DNA from: Nocardia jejuensis NBRC 103114
Lineage (GTDB): Bacteria > Actinomycetota > Actinomycetes > Mycobacteriales > Mycobacteriaceae
Length of the DNA stretch: 64,000 bases
Direction: 5' to 3'
NCBI RefSeq assembly: GCF_001613145.1
Contig: NZ_BDBU01000028.1
Span: forward strand, 111,271 to 175,270
The notes beneath the pieces were generated by a model. That model was not told the DNA's origin. It saw only the letters and a program-made list of their open reading frames with translations, and ran no database searches. The position numbers were made by a program, and so were the translations under genes. Shown here piece by piece: positions 25,852-34,608 of this stretch; the first letter of the stretch is position 1, and each line of letters opens with the position of its first letter.

Positions 25852-26763
25852 ATGGGCGTGCGCATCAAATCCACCGGAATCAGCCGGGACACCGACACTC
25901 TCAGCATCGTGGAGCTCAGCGGCCGGGCCGCGCGCCGGGCCATGGAGCAGGGCGGGGTCGAGCCCGGCCAGGTCGGCGTGCTGATCAACGCGGGCATCTT
26001 CCGCGATAACAACACCGTCGAGCCGGCCGTCTCCGCACTCATCCAGAAGGCCGCGGGCATCGGCCTGGACTACGTGAAGGAAGATCCGCGGTCGTTCTCC
26101 TTCGACCTGATGAACGCCGGTTCCGGCGTGCTGAACGCCGTGCAGGTGGCACAGGCGGTGCTGGCCACCGGCAGCGCCGAGCACGTGCTCATCGTCTCGG
26201 GCGACACCCACCCGTCCATGGCGCGACCGGCCGGTGACAGCGAATTCCCCTATGCCACGTCGGGCGCCGCGCTGCTGCTGGAGCACACCGACGAGGACGA
26301 GGGCTTCGGCCGCGTGCACACCGTCGCGGGCAAGGGCGGCCCCGTCGTGGAGTCCTATGTGGACGTCGCGCAGATGGGCGACAAGGGTCGTGGGCTGATG
26401 ACCGTGGACCGGGTCCCGGATTTCGAGGGCCGGCTGCTGTCGGTGGCGACCGACGCGGCGCGAAAGGCGCTGGCCGACACCGGAATCGACCTGAGCACCA
26501 CCGCCCTGATCTCGTCCACCCCGACCCGGGGTTTCGGCGAGCGACTGGCCGGGGAGCTCGGCCTCGCGGCCGGCGCGGTCTTCTCCCCCGACCTGTCGCA
26601 GGGTGATCCGCACACCGCCGCGCTGCCGCTGGCGTACGACGCCGCCGTCCGGAGCGAGGCGCTCGCCGCGTACTCGCACGTGCTGTTCGTCGCCGCCGGC
26701 GGCGGTCCGACCGCCGCGGCCGTGCTCTACCGTCTCCCCGCGCCGGTGGGGGCCGCGGCGTGA
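25852..26763 (+). CDS. nltB: Degenerate thiolase, cysteine-less partner (NltB-type)
   Basis: A 303-residue thiolase-fold protein, shorter than its neighbour. The active-site Cys position is Gly90 (FDLMNAGSG), and the His and Asn motifs of the second half are absent. A glutamate in the VEP segment (Glu58) is retained at the position equivalent to the catalytic base. It cannot act alone as a Claisen condensing enzyme, and it probably forms a dimer with NltA. It starts nine bases after nltA and ends in a GTGA overlap with the next gene. The assignment relies on gene order and on the loss of the cysteine. Confidence 0.75.
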   Translation: MGVRIKSTGISRDTDTLSIVELSGRAARRAMEQGGVEPGQVGVLINAGIFRDNNTVEPAVSALIQKAAGIGLDYVKEDPRSFSFDLMNAGSGVLNAVQVAQAVLATGSAEHVLIVSGDTHPSMARPAGDSEFPYATSGAALLLEHTDEDEGFGRVHTVAGKGGPVVESYVDVAQMGDKGRGLMTVDRVPDFEGRLLSVATDAARKALADTGIDLSTTALISSTPTRGFGERLAGELGLAAGAVFSPDLSQGDPHTAALPLAYDAAVRSEALAAYSHVLFVAAGGGPTAAAVLYRLPAPVGAAA

Positions 26764-28544
26764 GAACCGCAACCTATTGGCAGGCCATCGACCGCTTCCG
26801 CGCGGTCGTGGCCGCCGATCCGGACCGTGAGGCGGTGATCTTCCCCCAGGGAAGCACCGCCTCCGGGCTCCCGGACTACCGGCACCTCACCTACCGTGAG
26901 CTGGACCAGTGGTCCGACACCATCGCGCTGCACCTGGCCGACGCCGGTGTCGGGCGCGGCACCCGCACCATCGTGCTGGTGCTGCCGAGCCCCGAGCTGT
27001 ACGCGATCATGCTGGGACTGTTGAAGATCGGCGCCATCCCGGTGGTCATCGACCCGGGCATGGGATTGCGCAAGATGCTGAACTGCCTGCGCGCCGCCAA
27101 TGCCGAAGCCTTCATCGGCATTCCGCAGGCGCATGCCGCGCGGGTGTTGTTCCGCAGGTACTTCCGTGAGGTGCGCGTGCCGATCACGGTGGGACCGCGC
27201 TGGTTCTGGCGCGGCGCCACCCTGCAGAGCTGGGACGCACCCGCTGCCGCCGCCCGCCCCACGCTGGCCGAAAAGGCCGGCGCGCGAAGCGAACTGCTGC
27301 GCTCCGTCCTCGCACGCCGCGCGAAGAAGACGGTCGCCACGCCGATCGATGCCGCCACACTGCTGGATCGCGTGCCCGCGCCGCCGGAGGAGGTGCTGCT
27401 CATCGGTTACACGACCGGCAGCACCGGTCCCGCCAAGGCCGTGGAGATGACGCACGGCAACCTGAGTTCCATGATCGATCAGGTGGACGCGGCCCGTAAC
27501 CGCGTCGCACCCGGCACCTCGCTGATCACGCTGCCGCTGGTCGGCATCCTGGACATGCTGCTCGGCTCGCGATGCGTGCTGCCGCCGCTGATTCCGAGCC
27601 AGGTCGGCTCGACCGATCCGGCGCACGTGGTGGACGCGATCAACCGGTTCGGGGTGCGCACCATGTTCGCCTCCCCCGCCGTCCTGATCCCGCTGCTGAA
27701 GCACCTCGAGACCCGCAAGGCGACGGTGCCGACGCTGCACAGCATCTACTCCGGCGGCGCGCCCGTCCCGGACTGGTGCATCGCGCGACTGCGCCAGGTG
27801 CTGCCCGAGGACGCCGAGGTGCACGCCGGATACGGATCCACCGAGGCACTGCCGATGTCGACCATCGAATCGCGAGAACTGCTGGGCGGTTTGGTCGAGC
27901 GCGCCCACCGCGGCGAGGGCACCTGCATCGGACGTCCGGCCGAGGGGGTGCGCGCCCGGCTGGTCGCCATCACCGACGAGGCGCTGCCGACCTGGGACCT
28001 GGTGCAGGCCCGCGAATCCGAGCTGGTCGCCACCCGCGGCATCGGCGAGCTGGTGGTGGCGGGGCCGAACGTGAGCACCCGGTACTACTGGCCGCAAGAG
28101 GCCAACCTGGTCGGCAAGATCCACGAGGGCGAGACGGTCTGGCACCGCACCGGCGATCTGGCCTGGATCGACGACGACGGCCGAATCTGGTTCTGCGGAC
28201 GCAAGAGTCAGCGCGTGCACACCGCGGACGGCCCGATGTTCTCGGTGCAGGTGGAGCAGGTCTTCAACACCCTCGGCGGAGTCGCGCGGACCGCGCTGGT
28301 CGGCGTCGGCGAACGAGGCGCGCAGGTGCCGGTGCTGTGCGTGGAGACCGAGGAGGGGGCGAACGCCACCGCGCTCGCCGGGCGACTGCGCGAGCGGGCC
28401 GCCGAATTCGAGGTCACCGCAGGGGTTTCCCGGTTCCTGTTCCATCCGAAGTTCCCCGTGGACATCCGGCACAATGCCAAGATCGGCCGCGAGCAGCTGG
28501 CGACCTGGGCGGCCGAGCAGCTCGGGAAGGACGAAAAACGATGA
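26760..28544 (+). CDS. nltC: Beta-lactone synthetase (OleC-like ANL enzyme)
   Basis: A 594-residue adenylate-forming enzyme. Core motifs: GYTTGSTGPAKAVEMTHGN (phosphate loop), YGSTEALP, and WHRTGDLAWIDDDGRIWFCGR near the hinge. In the OleC branch the enzyme adenylates a beta-hydroxy acid and closes it to a beta-lactone rather than making a CoA thioester. It sits between the thiolase pair and an OleD-like reductase, which favours that reaction over plain acyl-CoA ligation. GTG at 26760 overlaps the nltB stop. No phosphopantetheine carrier is present. Confidence 0.8.
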   Translation: MRTATYWQAIDRFRAVVAADPDREAVIFPQGSTASGLPDYRHLTYRELDQWSDTIALHLADAGVGRGTRTIVLVLPSPELYAIMLGLLKIGAIPVVIDPGMGLRKMLNCLRAANAEAFIGIPQAHAARVLFRRYFREVRVPITVGPRWFWRGATLQSWDAPAAAARPTLAEKAGARSELLRSVLARRAKKTVATPIDAATLLDRVPAPPEEVLLIGYTTGSTGPAKAVEMTHGNLSSMIDQVDAARNRVAPGTSLITLPLVGILDMLLGSRCVLPPLIPSQVGSTDPAHVVDAINRFGVRTMFASPAVLIPLLKHLETRKATVPTLHSIYSGGAPVPDWCIARLRQVLPEDAEVHAGYGSTEALPMSTIESRELLGGLVERAHRGEGTCIGRPAEGVRARLVAITDEALPTWDLVQARESELVATRGIGELVVAGPNVSTRYYWPQEANLVGKIHEGETVWHRTGDLAWIDDDGRIWFCGRKSQRVHTADGPMFSVQVEQVFNTLGGVARTALVGVGERGAQVPVLCVETEEGANATALAGRLRERAAEFEVTAGVSRFLFHPKFPVDIRHNAKIGREQLATWAAEQLGKDEKR

Positions 28545-28822
28545 AGGTCACCGCCGTTCGCGCGATTCCGATCCTCGGCTGGCTGTACCTGGCCGCCGGG
28601 CTGATCGCGGCGCTCACCGATCGCGCCCCGGCCAATCGGCTGCTGCGCGCGATCTTCTGGATCGACGCCTTCCTGAGCATCGTGGTGCACGCCGCGCAGA
28701 TCCCCTCGGCCCTGCGCGCATCCGCCGCGTCCGGCCGTTCACCGGTGCGGACCGCCGTGCTGACGCAGATCTTCGGCCTCACCTGGTGGAAGACACAGGG
28801 ACCGAAGGAGACCGCAGCATGA
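28541..28822 (+). CDS. Small two-helix membrane protein in beta-lactone operon
   Basis: A 93-residue protein with two hydrophobic segments (about 8-26, IPILGWLYLAAGLIAALTD, and 36-57, AIFWIDAFLSIVVHAAQIPS). It resembles DUF1145-type small membrane proteins. It overlaps nltC (ATGA) and nltD (ATGA), so it is translated as part of the set. It could anchor the soluble enzymes to the membrane where the very hydrophobic product forms. That is inference; no motif gives a function. Confidence 0.75.
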   Translation: MKVTAVRAIPILGWLYLAAGLIAALTDRAPANRLLRAIFWIDAFLSIVVHAAQIPSALRASAASGRSPVRTAVLTQIFGLTWWKTQGPKETAA

Positions 28823-29862
28823 AGGCGCTGGTAACCGGAGCTTCCGGCTTCCTCGGCGGCGCGCTGGTGCGCCGCCTGGTCCGCGACGGCGAGTACGACG
28901 TGGCCATTCTGGCTCGGCCCACCAGCAATCTGGGCGATCTCGCGGAGGTGATCGACCGGATCGAGGTGATCCACGGCGACCTCACCGATCAGGTGTCGCT
29001 CGAGCGCGCCACCAAGGGCGTGGACGTGGTCTTCCACAGCGCCGCCCGGGTCGACGAGCGTGGCACCCGCGCTCAGTTCGCGGCCGAGAACTACACGGCC
29101 ACACAGCAATTGGTGAACGCCGCGCGCCGCAACGGCGCCGGGCGCTTCGTATTCATCTCCAGCCCCAGCGCGCTCATGGATCGCGACGGCGGCGACCAGG
29201 TGAACGTCGACGAATCGCTGCCGTACCCGCAGCGGTACCTGAACCTCTACTCCGAGACCAAGGCCGCCGCAGAACGGCTGGTGCTGGCCGCGAACGGCGC
29301 CGATTTCACCACGTGCGCACTGCGTCCCCGGGCCATCTGGGGTGCGGGCGACCGGTCCGGGCCGATCGTGCGACTGCTCAGCCGCGCCGCGGCGGGCAGT
29401 CTGCCGGATCTGTCCTTCGGCAAGAAGGTGTACGCCTCGCTGTGCCACGTCGACAATATCGTCGAGGCCTGCGTGCTGGCGGCCCGCTCCGAGAGCGTCG
29501 GCGGCAAGGCGTATTTCGTCGCCGATGCCGAGCAGACCGACGTGTGGGGCTTCCTCGGCGAGGTCGCCGAGGGCCTGGGTTACGAACGCCCCTCCCGGCA
29601 GCCGAATCCGCGCGTCATCAAGGGCGCGGTGGCACTCATCGAAACCATCTGGCGCATACCGTATGTCGCCGTCCGCTGGTCACCACCGCTCTCGCGCTAC
29701 GTGGTGGCGCTGATGACCCGCACCGCCACCTACGACACCTCGGCCGCCACCCGCGATTTCGGCTACGCGCCGGTCGTGGACCGGTCCGCCGGTCTCACCG
29801 ATTTCCTGGCCTGGCTCGAAACCCAGGGCGGCGTCGTCGAATTGACCAAGGGCATTCGCTAG
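28819..29862 (+). CDS. nltD: OleD-like NAD(P)-dependent reductase (3-beta-HSD family)
   Basis: A 347-residue extended SDR of the epimerase/3-beta-HSD type. TGASGFLGG (7-15) binds the cofactor, with FHSAARVDERG, FISSPS and the YSETK catalytic pair (YxxxK). In olefin and beta-lactone pathways OleD reduces the beta-keto acid from the thiolase to a beta-hydroxy acid, the substrate of the NltC synthetase. The ATG overlaps the preceding stop. A hairpin follows, so the last three genes may be expressed at a different level. Confidence 0.82.
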   Translation: MKALVTGASGFLGGALVRRLVRDGEYDVAILARPTSNLGDLAEVIDRIEVIHGDLTDQVSLERATKGVDVVFHSAARVDERGTRAQFAAENYTATQQLVNAARRNGAGRFVFISSPSALMDRDGGDQVNVDESLPYPQRYLNLYSETKAAAERLVLAANGADFTTCALRPRAIWGAGDRSGPIVRLLSRAAAGSLPDLSFGKKVYASLCHVDNIVEACVLAARSESVGGKAYFVADAEQTDVWGFLGEVAEGLGYERPSRQPNPRVIKGAVALIETIWRIPYVAVRWSPPLSRYVVALMTRTATYDTSAATRDFGYAPVVDRSAGLTDFLAWLETQGGVVELTKGIR

Positions 29863-29870
29863 TAGACCCC

Positions 29871-29899
29871 CGGCGGCCGCACCCGGCGTGCGGCCGCCG
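29871..29899 (+). terminator. Hairpin after nltD
   Basis: An 11-base-pair perfect stem (arm CGGCGGCCGCA) and seven-base loop, placed between nltD and the acyltransferase gene. It may attenuate transcription into the distal part or mark a processing site. Confidence 0.5.
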
Positions 29900-29930
29900 A
29901 TCATCTCGCGCAGCAGGAGCAGTAGACCGC

Positions 29931-31118
29931 ATGAGCACCTTCCGCCGCCCCATCTCCCCCACCGAACTCATCTACTTCCCCATGCGGGATCTCGCGCCCC
30001 CGTTCCTGATGCAGTTCGCGATCGAGGGCGCCGGCACGCTCGATCCGGAGCAGCTGCGGCGCGCGGTGGCCGTCGCGTCGGAGGCCAATCCCGGTGCGCG
30101 CCTTGTACGTGAGGGCAAGTTCTGGGTGGATTCCGGGGTCGCGCCTGCCGTCCGGGTGCTCCCGCACGCGCTGCAATACCCTGCGCTGGAAGCGGATCCG
30201 GTGCTCACCAGCCCGATCGGGCCCACCGCGGAGACCACCGCCGAGGTGCTGCTGCTGACCGGCGGCAGCACCAATCTGATCTTCCGGGTGTTCCACGGCG
30301 TCATGGACGGCATGGGCATGGTCATGTGGGCCACGGACGTATTGCGTGTGCTGCGCGGTCAGGAGCCGGTCGGTGCGACCGATCCCGTCGCGGATGTCGA
30401 ACTGGTCCGCAAGGTCGGCCGTTCGGGCCGTCCGGCGCTGATGCTGCCGCGCTACCGCGCCGCCGTCGGCCACGGCCGCCAGCTTCCGGGCGAGCACCGG
30501 CATCTGCTGCGGCACCGCACCATCGACGCCGCCGGTCCCGGTGCGCTGATGCGCGTCGCCGCGATGATCGCGGAGGACGGCGGGCCGGTGTCCCGCATCA
30601 TGATTCCGGTCGACATCCGCCGCCACGATCCGGCGCTGCGCTCGACCGCCAATCTGGCGCTTCCGCTGTTCCTGGATGTGCCGCCCGGCATCGATTCCCA
30701 GCGGCTCAACGAGCTCAAGCGCGCCAAGCTGGACACGAACTTCGAACTCGACCAGATGGAAGAGGGCGGTGTCACCAAGCTGCCGCAGGCCGGTGGCCGC
30801 GCGCTGCTGCACACCCTGAACTTCCTGGGTTCGCGGTTCGGCCGGAACCTGGCCTCCGCCACCGTCTCCCACATGGGCCGCTACGACTACGACGCGATGG
30901 CCGTGCCGGGCTTCACGCCCACCTCGGTCCGGGTGCTGCCGCAGCACAGCGTCGCCATGCCGCTGCTGTTCGGCCTGACCGAGGGCGGCGGACGCACCGA
31001 GCTCACCGTGTCCGCCCGCAACGGCCAAGGCATCCCCGAACGTCTGGACGCGCTGCTGGACCGCATCGTGCGCACCCTCGAATCCGAGCTGACGCCCGCC
31101 GATTCGGCCACCTCATGA
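29931..31118 (+). CDS. HxxxDG acyltransferase (PapA/condensation-like)
   Basis: A 395-residue protein of the CoA-dependent acyltransferase superfamily. The catalytic HGVMDG is at residues 122-127, and the second half has the usual NLALPLFLDV and SHMGRYD segments of PapA- or WES-like proteins. It would transfer an acyl chain to an alcohol or amine. In this operon the acceptor could be a hydroxyl on the beta-lactone precursor or a carrier lipid. AGGAG lies 12 bases before the ATG. The stop overlaps the next ATG. Confidence 0.72.
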   Translation: MSTFRRPISPTELIYFPMRDLAPPFLMQFAIEGAGTLDPEQLRRAVAVASEANPGARLVREGKFWVDSGVAPAVRVLPHALQYPALEADPVLTSPIGPTAETTAEVLLLTGGSTNLIFRVFHGVMDGMGMVMWATDVLRVLRGQEPVGATDPVADVELVRKVGRSGRPALMLPRYRAAVGHGRQLPGEHRHLLRHRTIDAAGPGALMRVAAMIAEDGGPVSRIMIPVDIRRHDPALRSTANLALPLFLDVPPGIDSQRLNELKRAKLDTNFELDQMEEGGVTKLPQAGGRALLHTLNFLGSRFGRNLASATVSHMGRYDYDAMAVPGFTPTSVRVLPQHSVAMPLLFGLTEGGGRTELTVSARNGQGIPERLDALLDRIVRTLESELTPADSATS

Positions 31119-31255
31119 GCGCCGCCCACGCGGCCGCGCACTCGCCCGCCGCACCGTCAGCTCGCACCGAGTTCGGCCACGGCCGGGCCGGCGGCCCGCT
31201 CGAATCGGCATCGGCTCGCACGACAGCGGCCCGCGCGGAACGGCGGACGGCATGA
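31115..31255 (+). CDS. 46-codon bridging ORF
   Basis: A 46-residue Ala/Arg/Ser-rich ORF starting MSAAHAAAHSPAAPSART. It overlaps the acyltransferase stop (ATGA at 31115) and the MMPL start (ATGA at 31252), so it exactly bridges the two genes. No domain or membrane segment is visible. It may simply keep ribosomes moving from one gene to the next. Coding status rests on the double overlap. Confidence 0.4.
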   Translation: MSAAHAAAHSPAAPSARTEFGHGRAGGPLESASARTTAARAERRTA

Positions 31256-33402
31256 ACGGGTGGGCGCGGGTCGTCATCGCGCGGCCGAAAACCGTTCTGG
31301 TGGCGGCGATTCTGTTCGCATTGGCATTCGGCCTGTTCGGCACGGGGCTGGCGCAGAAGGTCAGTGCGGCCGGATTCACCGATCCCGGCAGCGAATCCGC
31401 TCAGGTGGACGCGTGGGTGAAGGAGCGACTGGGTCCGCAGAATCCGGACGTGATCGCGATCTACACCGCGCCGGAGGGGCAGACCCTCGCCGATATCGGC
31501 CCCAAGGTGCAGGCCGCCGTCGCACAGGTCGATCCGACGCTGTTGGATCGCCCCATCGAAACCTTCTGGAACAGTTCGCGATCGCAGTATCTGCGCTCCG
31601 CCGACGGCCGGCAGGCGGTCGCGGTGATCTTCGCCGCCGGTGACGACAACCGGCGCATCGCGGTGTATCCGCAGATGGCGGACAAGCTCCGGGTCGAGGG
31701 CATCGATACCAAGCTGACCGGTTACAGCGCGCTGGCCGACACCATCAGCGTGCAGTCGCGGCAGGATCTGATTCTGGCGGAATCGATTTCGATTCCGCTG
31801 ACCCTGATCGTGCTGGTGCTGGTGTTCGGCGGGGTCGTTGCCGCCTCACTTCCGGTGCTGGTCGGCGCGCTGGCGGTGGTCGGCGCGCTGGGCGCGGTCG
31901 GGATCATCGCGGAATTCACCGAGGTCAGCATTTTCGCCACGAACGTGGTGTCGTTGCTCGGACTCGGATTGGCCATCGACTACGGGCTTTTCGTGGTCAG
32001 CCGCTTCCGCGAAGAGCTCGGCCGGGGACGTACCGTCGCCGAGGCGATCACCCGGGCGCTGGACACCGCCGGGCGCACCATCATGTTCTCCGCGCTGCTG
32101 CTCATGTGCGCGTTCGCCGGCACCTTCGTGTTCCCGCAGGCCGTGCTGCGCTCGCTCGGCTTCGGCGCGATGGCCGCCGTGGGTCTGGCGGCGCTGCTGT
32201 CGGTCACCGCGCTTCCCGCCGCGCTCACCCTGCTCGGGCCCCGGGTGAGCAAGTGGAGCTGGCGCGAGGACGCGTTCGAACGCGCCGAGGTTCGCGCCCA
32301 ACGGTTCTGGGGCCGCGTGGTCACCGCCGTCATGCGCCGCCCCGGTGCGATCGCCATCGCGGTCGGCGCGCTGCTGCTGGTGCTCGCCGCACCGCTCACC
32401 GGTGTGCGCCTCGGCGATATCGACCACACCGCGCTGCCCGCGGGCAATGAGACCCGTTCGGCCGTCGAGGAATTGTCGGCTCGATTCCCCGCCGCCAACA
32501 GTGGCGCGACCGTGCTGGTCCGCGAAACCGATGACAGCACACCGCCGCCCGCCGCCGTCAGCACCGCGTTGCGTGAGCTCGGCGCCGTTCCCGGCGTCAA
32601 GCAGGCCATGCACCTGGACACCCGGGACGGCGCGGCCATCATCCACATGGCACTCGCGGCTCCCGACCGCTCCCCCGCGGCCCAGGACATCGTGACGAGC
32701 ATTCGCGACCTGAAGCTGGACGGGCTGGAGCTGACCGTCGGCGGCGAGAGCGCCGCCACCGCGGACAGCGTCACCACCATCCTGGGCAAACTGCCGTTGA
32801 TGATCATCGTCATGGTGGCGGCCACCCTGCTCATGCTGGCGCTGGCCTTCCGCTCCGTGGTGCTACCGATCAAGGCCGTGCTCATGGCATTCCTCAGTCT
32901 CGCGGCCACTTTCGGCGTGCTGACCTGGATCTTCGACGAAGGACACCTGGCCGGTGTGCTCCATGTCAGCGTGGGCCCGCTCTCGGCCGGAATGATGGTC
33001 CTGATCATGGCCGTCGTCTTCGGCCTGTCCACCGACTACGAGGTCTTCCTGCTATCGCGCATGGTCGAGGCCCATGACGCCGGAGCCGGCACCGAGGAGG
33101 CGGTCCGCACCGGCACGGTCCAAACCGCCCGCGTGATCACCGCCGCCGCAACACTTCTGGTGCTCATCACCGCGGCGTTCGCCCTCTCACCCCTCACCCC
33201 CATGCGCTTCCTCGGCCTCGGCATGGTCATCGCCCTGATCATCGACGCCACCCTGGTCCGCATGCTCCTGGTCCCGGCCCTGGTCAAACTCATGGGCCCC
33301 GCCAACTGGTGGACCCCCGGCCGCAAAACCCCTGCCCCCGAAGCAGATTCCCTCGCCGCCCTACACGAGGAACCCCAGCCTCAGGGCTCGCGCAGCAGCT
33401 GA
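31252..33402 (+). CDS. MMPL-family RND transporter
   Basis: A 716-residue lipid exporter. An N-terminal helix (15-35) is followed by a periplasmic loop with GFTDPGSESAQVD, then a block of helices. The second half repeats the pattern. Paired Asp-Tyr motifs for proton relay are present: GLAIDYGLF in the first half and GLSTDYEVF in the second. Family members move mycolate or siderophore lipids across the inner membrane. Coupled to the beta-lactone genes, it is the likely exporter of the product. A strong terminator follows. Confidence 0.88.
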   Translation: MNGWARVVIARPKTVLVAAILFALAFGLFGTGLAQKVSAAGFTDPGSESAQVDAWVKERLGPQNPDVIAIYTAPEGQTLADIGPKVQAAVAQVDPTLLDRPIETFWNSSRSQYLRSADGRQAVAVIFAAGDDNRRIAVYPQMADKLRVEGIDTKLTGYSALADTISVQSRQDLILAESISIPLTLIVLVLVFGGVVAASLPVLVGALAVVGALGAVGIIAEFTEVSIFATNVVSLLGLGLAIDYGLFVVSRFREELGRGRTVAEAITRALDTAGRTIMFSALLLMCAFAGTFVFPQAVLRSLGFGAMAAVGLAALLSVTALPAALTLLGPRVSKWSWREDAFERAEVRAQRFWGRVVTAVMRRPGAIAIAVGALLLVLAAPLTGVRLGDIDHTALPAGNETRSAVEELSARFPAANSGATVLVRETDDSTPPPAAVSTALRELGAVPGVKQAMHLDTRDGAAIIHMALAAPDRSPAAQDIVTSIRDLKLDGLELTVGGESAATADSVTTILGKLPLMIIVMVAATLLMLALAFRSVVLPIKAVLMAFLSLAATFGVLTWIFDEGHLAGVLHVSVGPLSAGMMVLIMAVVFGLSTDYEVFLLSRMVEAHDAGAGTEEAVRTGTVQTARVITAAATLLVLITAAFALSPLTPMRFLGLGMVIALIIDATLVRMLLVPALVKLMGPANWWTPGRKTPAPEADSLAALHEEPQPQGSRSS

Positions 33403-34538
33403 TCAGCCGCAGTCGCTGTGCCCCCGGGTGTTTCCCGGGGGCACAGTGCATCCAGAGCGGCAGCGTGGCGCGGTGATGGTGGAACAACCTCGTCGAGCCG
33501 TGTCCAGCGTTTTCGCCGAAGAGCGGAAATTCGTTGTGGCAGCTGGCAAACGACAGCGGATGACCCCACCACAAGATCAGCGATTTCAGGTGCGGGCTTG
33601 GAACGTCCGCCGGTATACGGTCGGCGATACGCCGGTGACGCGGGCGAAGTGCGCAAGCCGGAGGGCGTGCCGAAACCGCAGGCCGCCGCGATCCGTCCGA
33701 CGGGGTGGTCGGTGCTCTCCAGCATCTGCTGGGCCCGACGGACCCGCTGCTGCAGCAGCCACTGCAGCGGTGAGAGCCCGAGCGTATCCGCGAACCGCCG
33801 CTCGATGGTGCGGACGCTCACGCGGGCGTGAGTGGCGAGGTCGGCGGTGGTGAGCGGGCGGTGCAGTTCGGCGGCGGCCCAGTCGAGCAGCGGAGCCAGC
33901 CAGCCGTCACCGGAGGTCGGTGCCACAGGCCGGAAGTACTGTGCCTGCCCGCCGTCGCGGTGCGGGGGCGTGACGATACGGCGGGCGACCTCAGCGGCGA
34001 CCCCCGCGCCGTGATCGGACCGGACGAGGTGCAGGCACGCGTCGATCCCGGCCACGGTGCCGGCCGAGGTGATCACGTTGCCGTCCTCGATGTAGAGCAC
34101 CGACGCGTCGACCCGGACCGCCGGATAGCGACGGGCGAGTTCGTCGGCGTGCACCCAGTGCGTGGTAGCGCGGCGGCCGTCGAGGATGCCTGCCGCGGCC
34201 AGGACGAACGCACCGGAACAGATCGACAGGATGCGCACACCGCGCCGGTGGGCGTCGCGCACCACGTCGACCAATTCGGGTGGCGGGCCGTCGTGCACGT
34301 TGAGGCAGGCCGGCACGACCAGGGTGTCTGCGCGCTCCAGGTCGCCGGGCGGGGTGGCCGGGTTGAACTGGAAGGCGGGCAGCAGCGGAACCGGATCGTC
34401 CCCGACAGCGACGACGGAGAACTCATACCAGGGGGACACCACGTGCGAGCGGTCGACCCCGAAGATCATGCACGGCACGGCCGCCTCGAAGATCGGCATG
34501 CCGGCCGCGATCACCATCACGATCCGATGGGGGCTCAT
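33381..34538 (-). CDS. GlxA-like AraC regulator with 3' frameshift
   Basis: A DJ-1/PfpI-like domain (about 1-175, with SICSGAFVLAAAG as the nucleophile-elbow region) is fused to an AraC helix-turn-helix domain. The first half-site helix TTADLATHARVSVRTIERRFADTLG is intact. Near 33650 the frame breaks. The present frame runs on to 33381 through the operon terminator hairpin, giving unrelated sequence. Adding one base at 33650/33651 restores the family ending HFARVTGVSPTVYRR and a stop at 33586. So a one-base deletion (or a sequencing error) has replaced the last recognition helix. The gene is divergent from a reductase it probably controlled. Activity of the present product is doubtful. Confidence 0.75.
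   Translation of the reverse strand: MSPHRIVMVIAAGMPIFEAAVPCMIFGVDRSHVVSPWYEFSVVAVGDDPVPLLPAFQFNPATPPGDLERADTLVVPACLNVHDGPPPELVDVVRDAHRRGVRILSICSGAFVLAAAGILDGRRATTHWVHADELARRYPAVRVDASVLYIEDGNVITSAGTVAGIDACLHLVRSDHGAGVAAEVARRIVTPPHRDGGQAQYFRPVAPTSGDGWLAPLLDWAAAELHRPLTTADLATHARVSVRTIERRFADTLGLSPLQWLLQQRVRRAQQMLESTDHPVGRIAAACGFGTPSGLRTSPASPAYRRPYTGGRSKPAPEIADLVVGSSAVVCQLPQRISALRRKRWTRLDEVVPPSPRHAAALDALCPRETPGGTATAADQLLREP
33416..33446 (+). terminator. Terminator of beta-lactone operon
   Basis: A perfect 13-base-pair stem (arm CTGTGCCCCCGGG) with loop TGTTT, 13 bases after the MMPL stop. Confidence 0.85.
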
Positions 34539-34608
34539 GTCGCAAATCTAGCGAAGGCTGTCGTTCACGCCACTCCCACCCGTGGTGGCCGACCGAGATG
34601 ATCATGCG

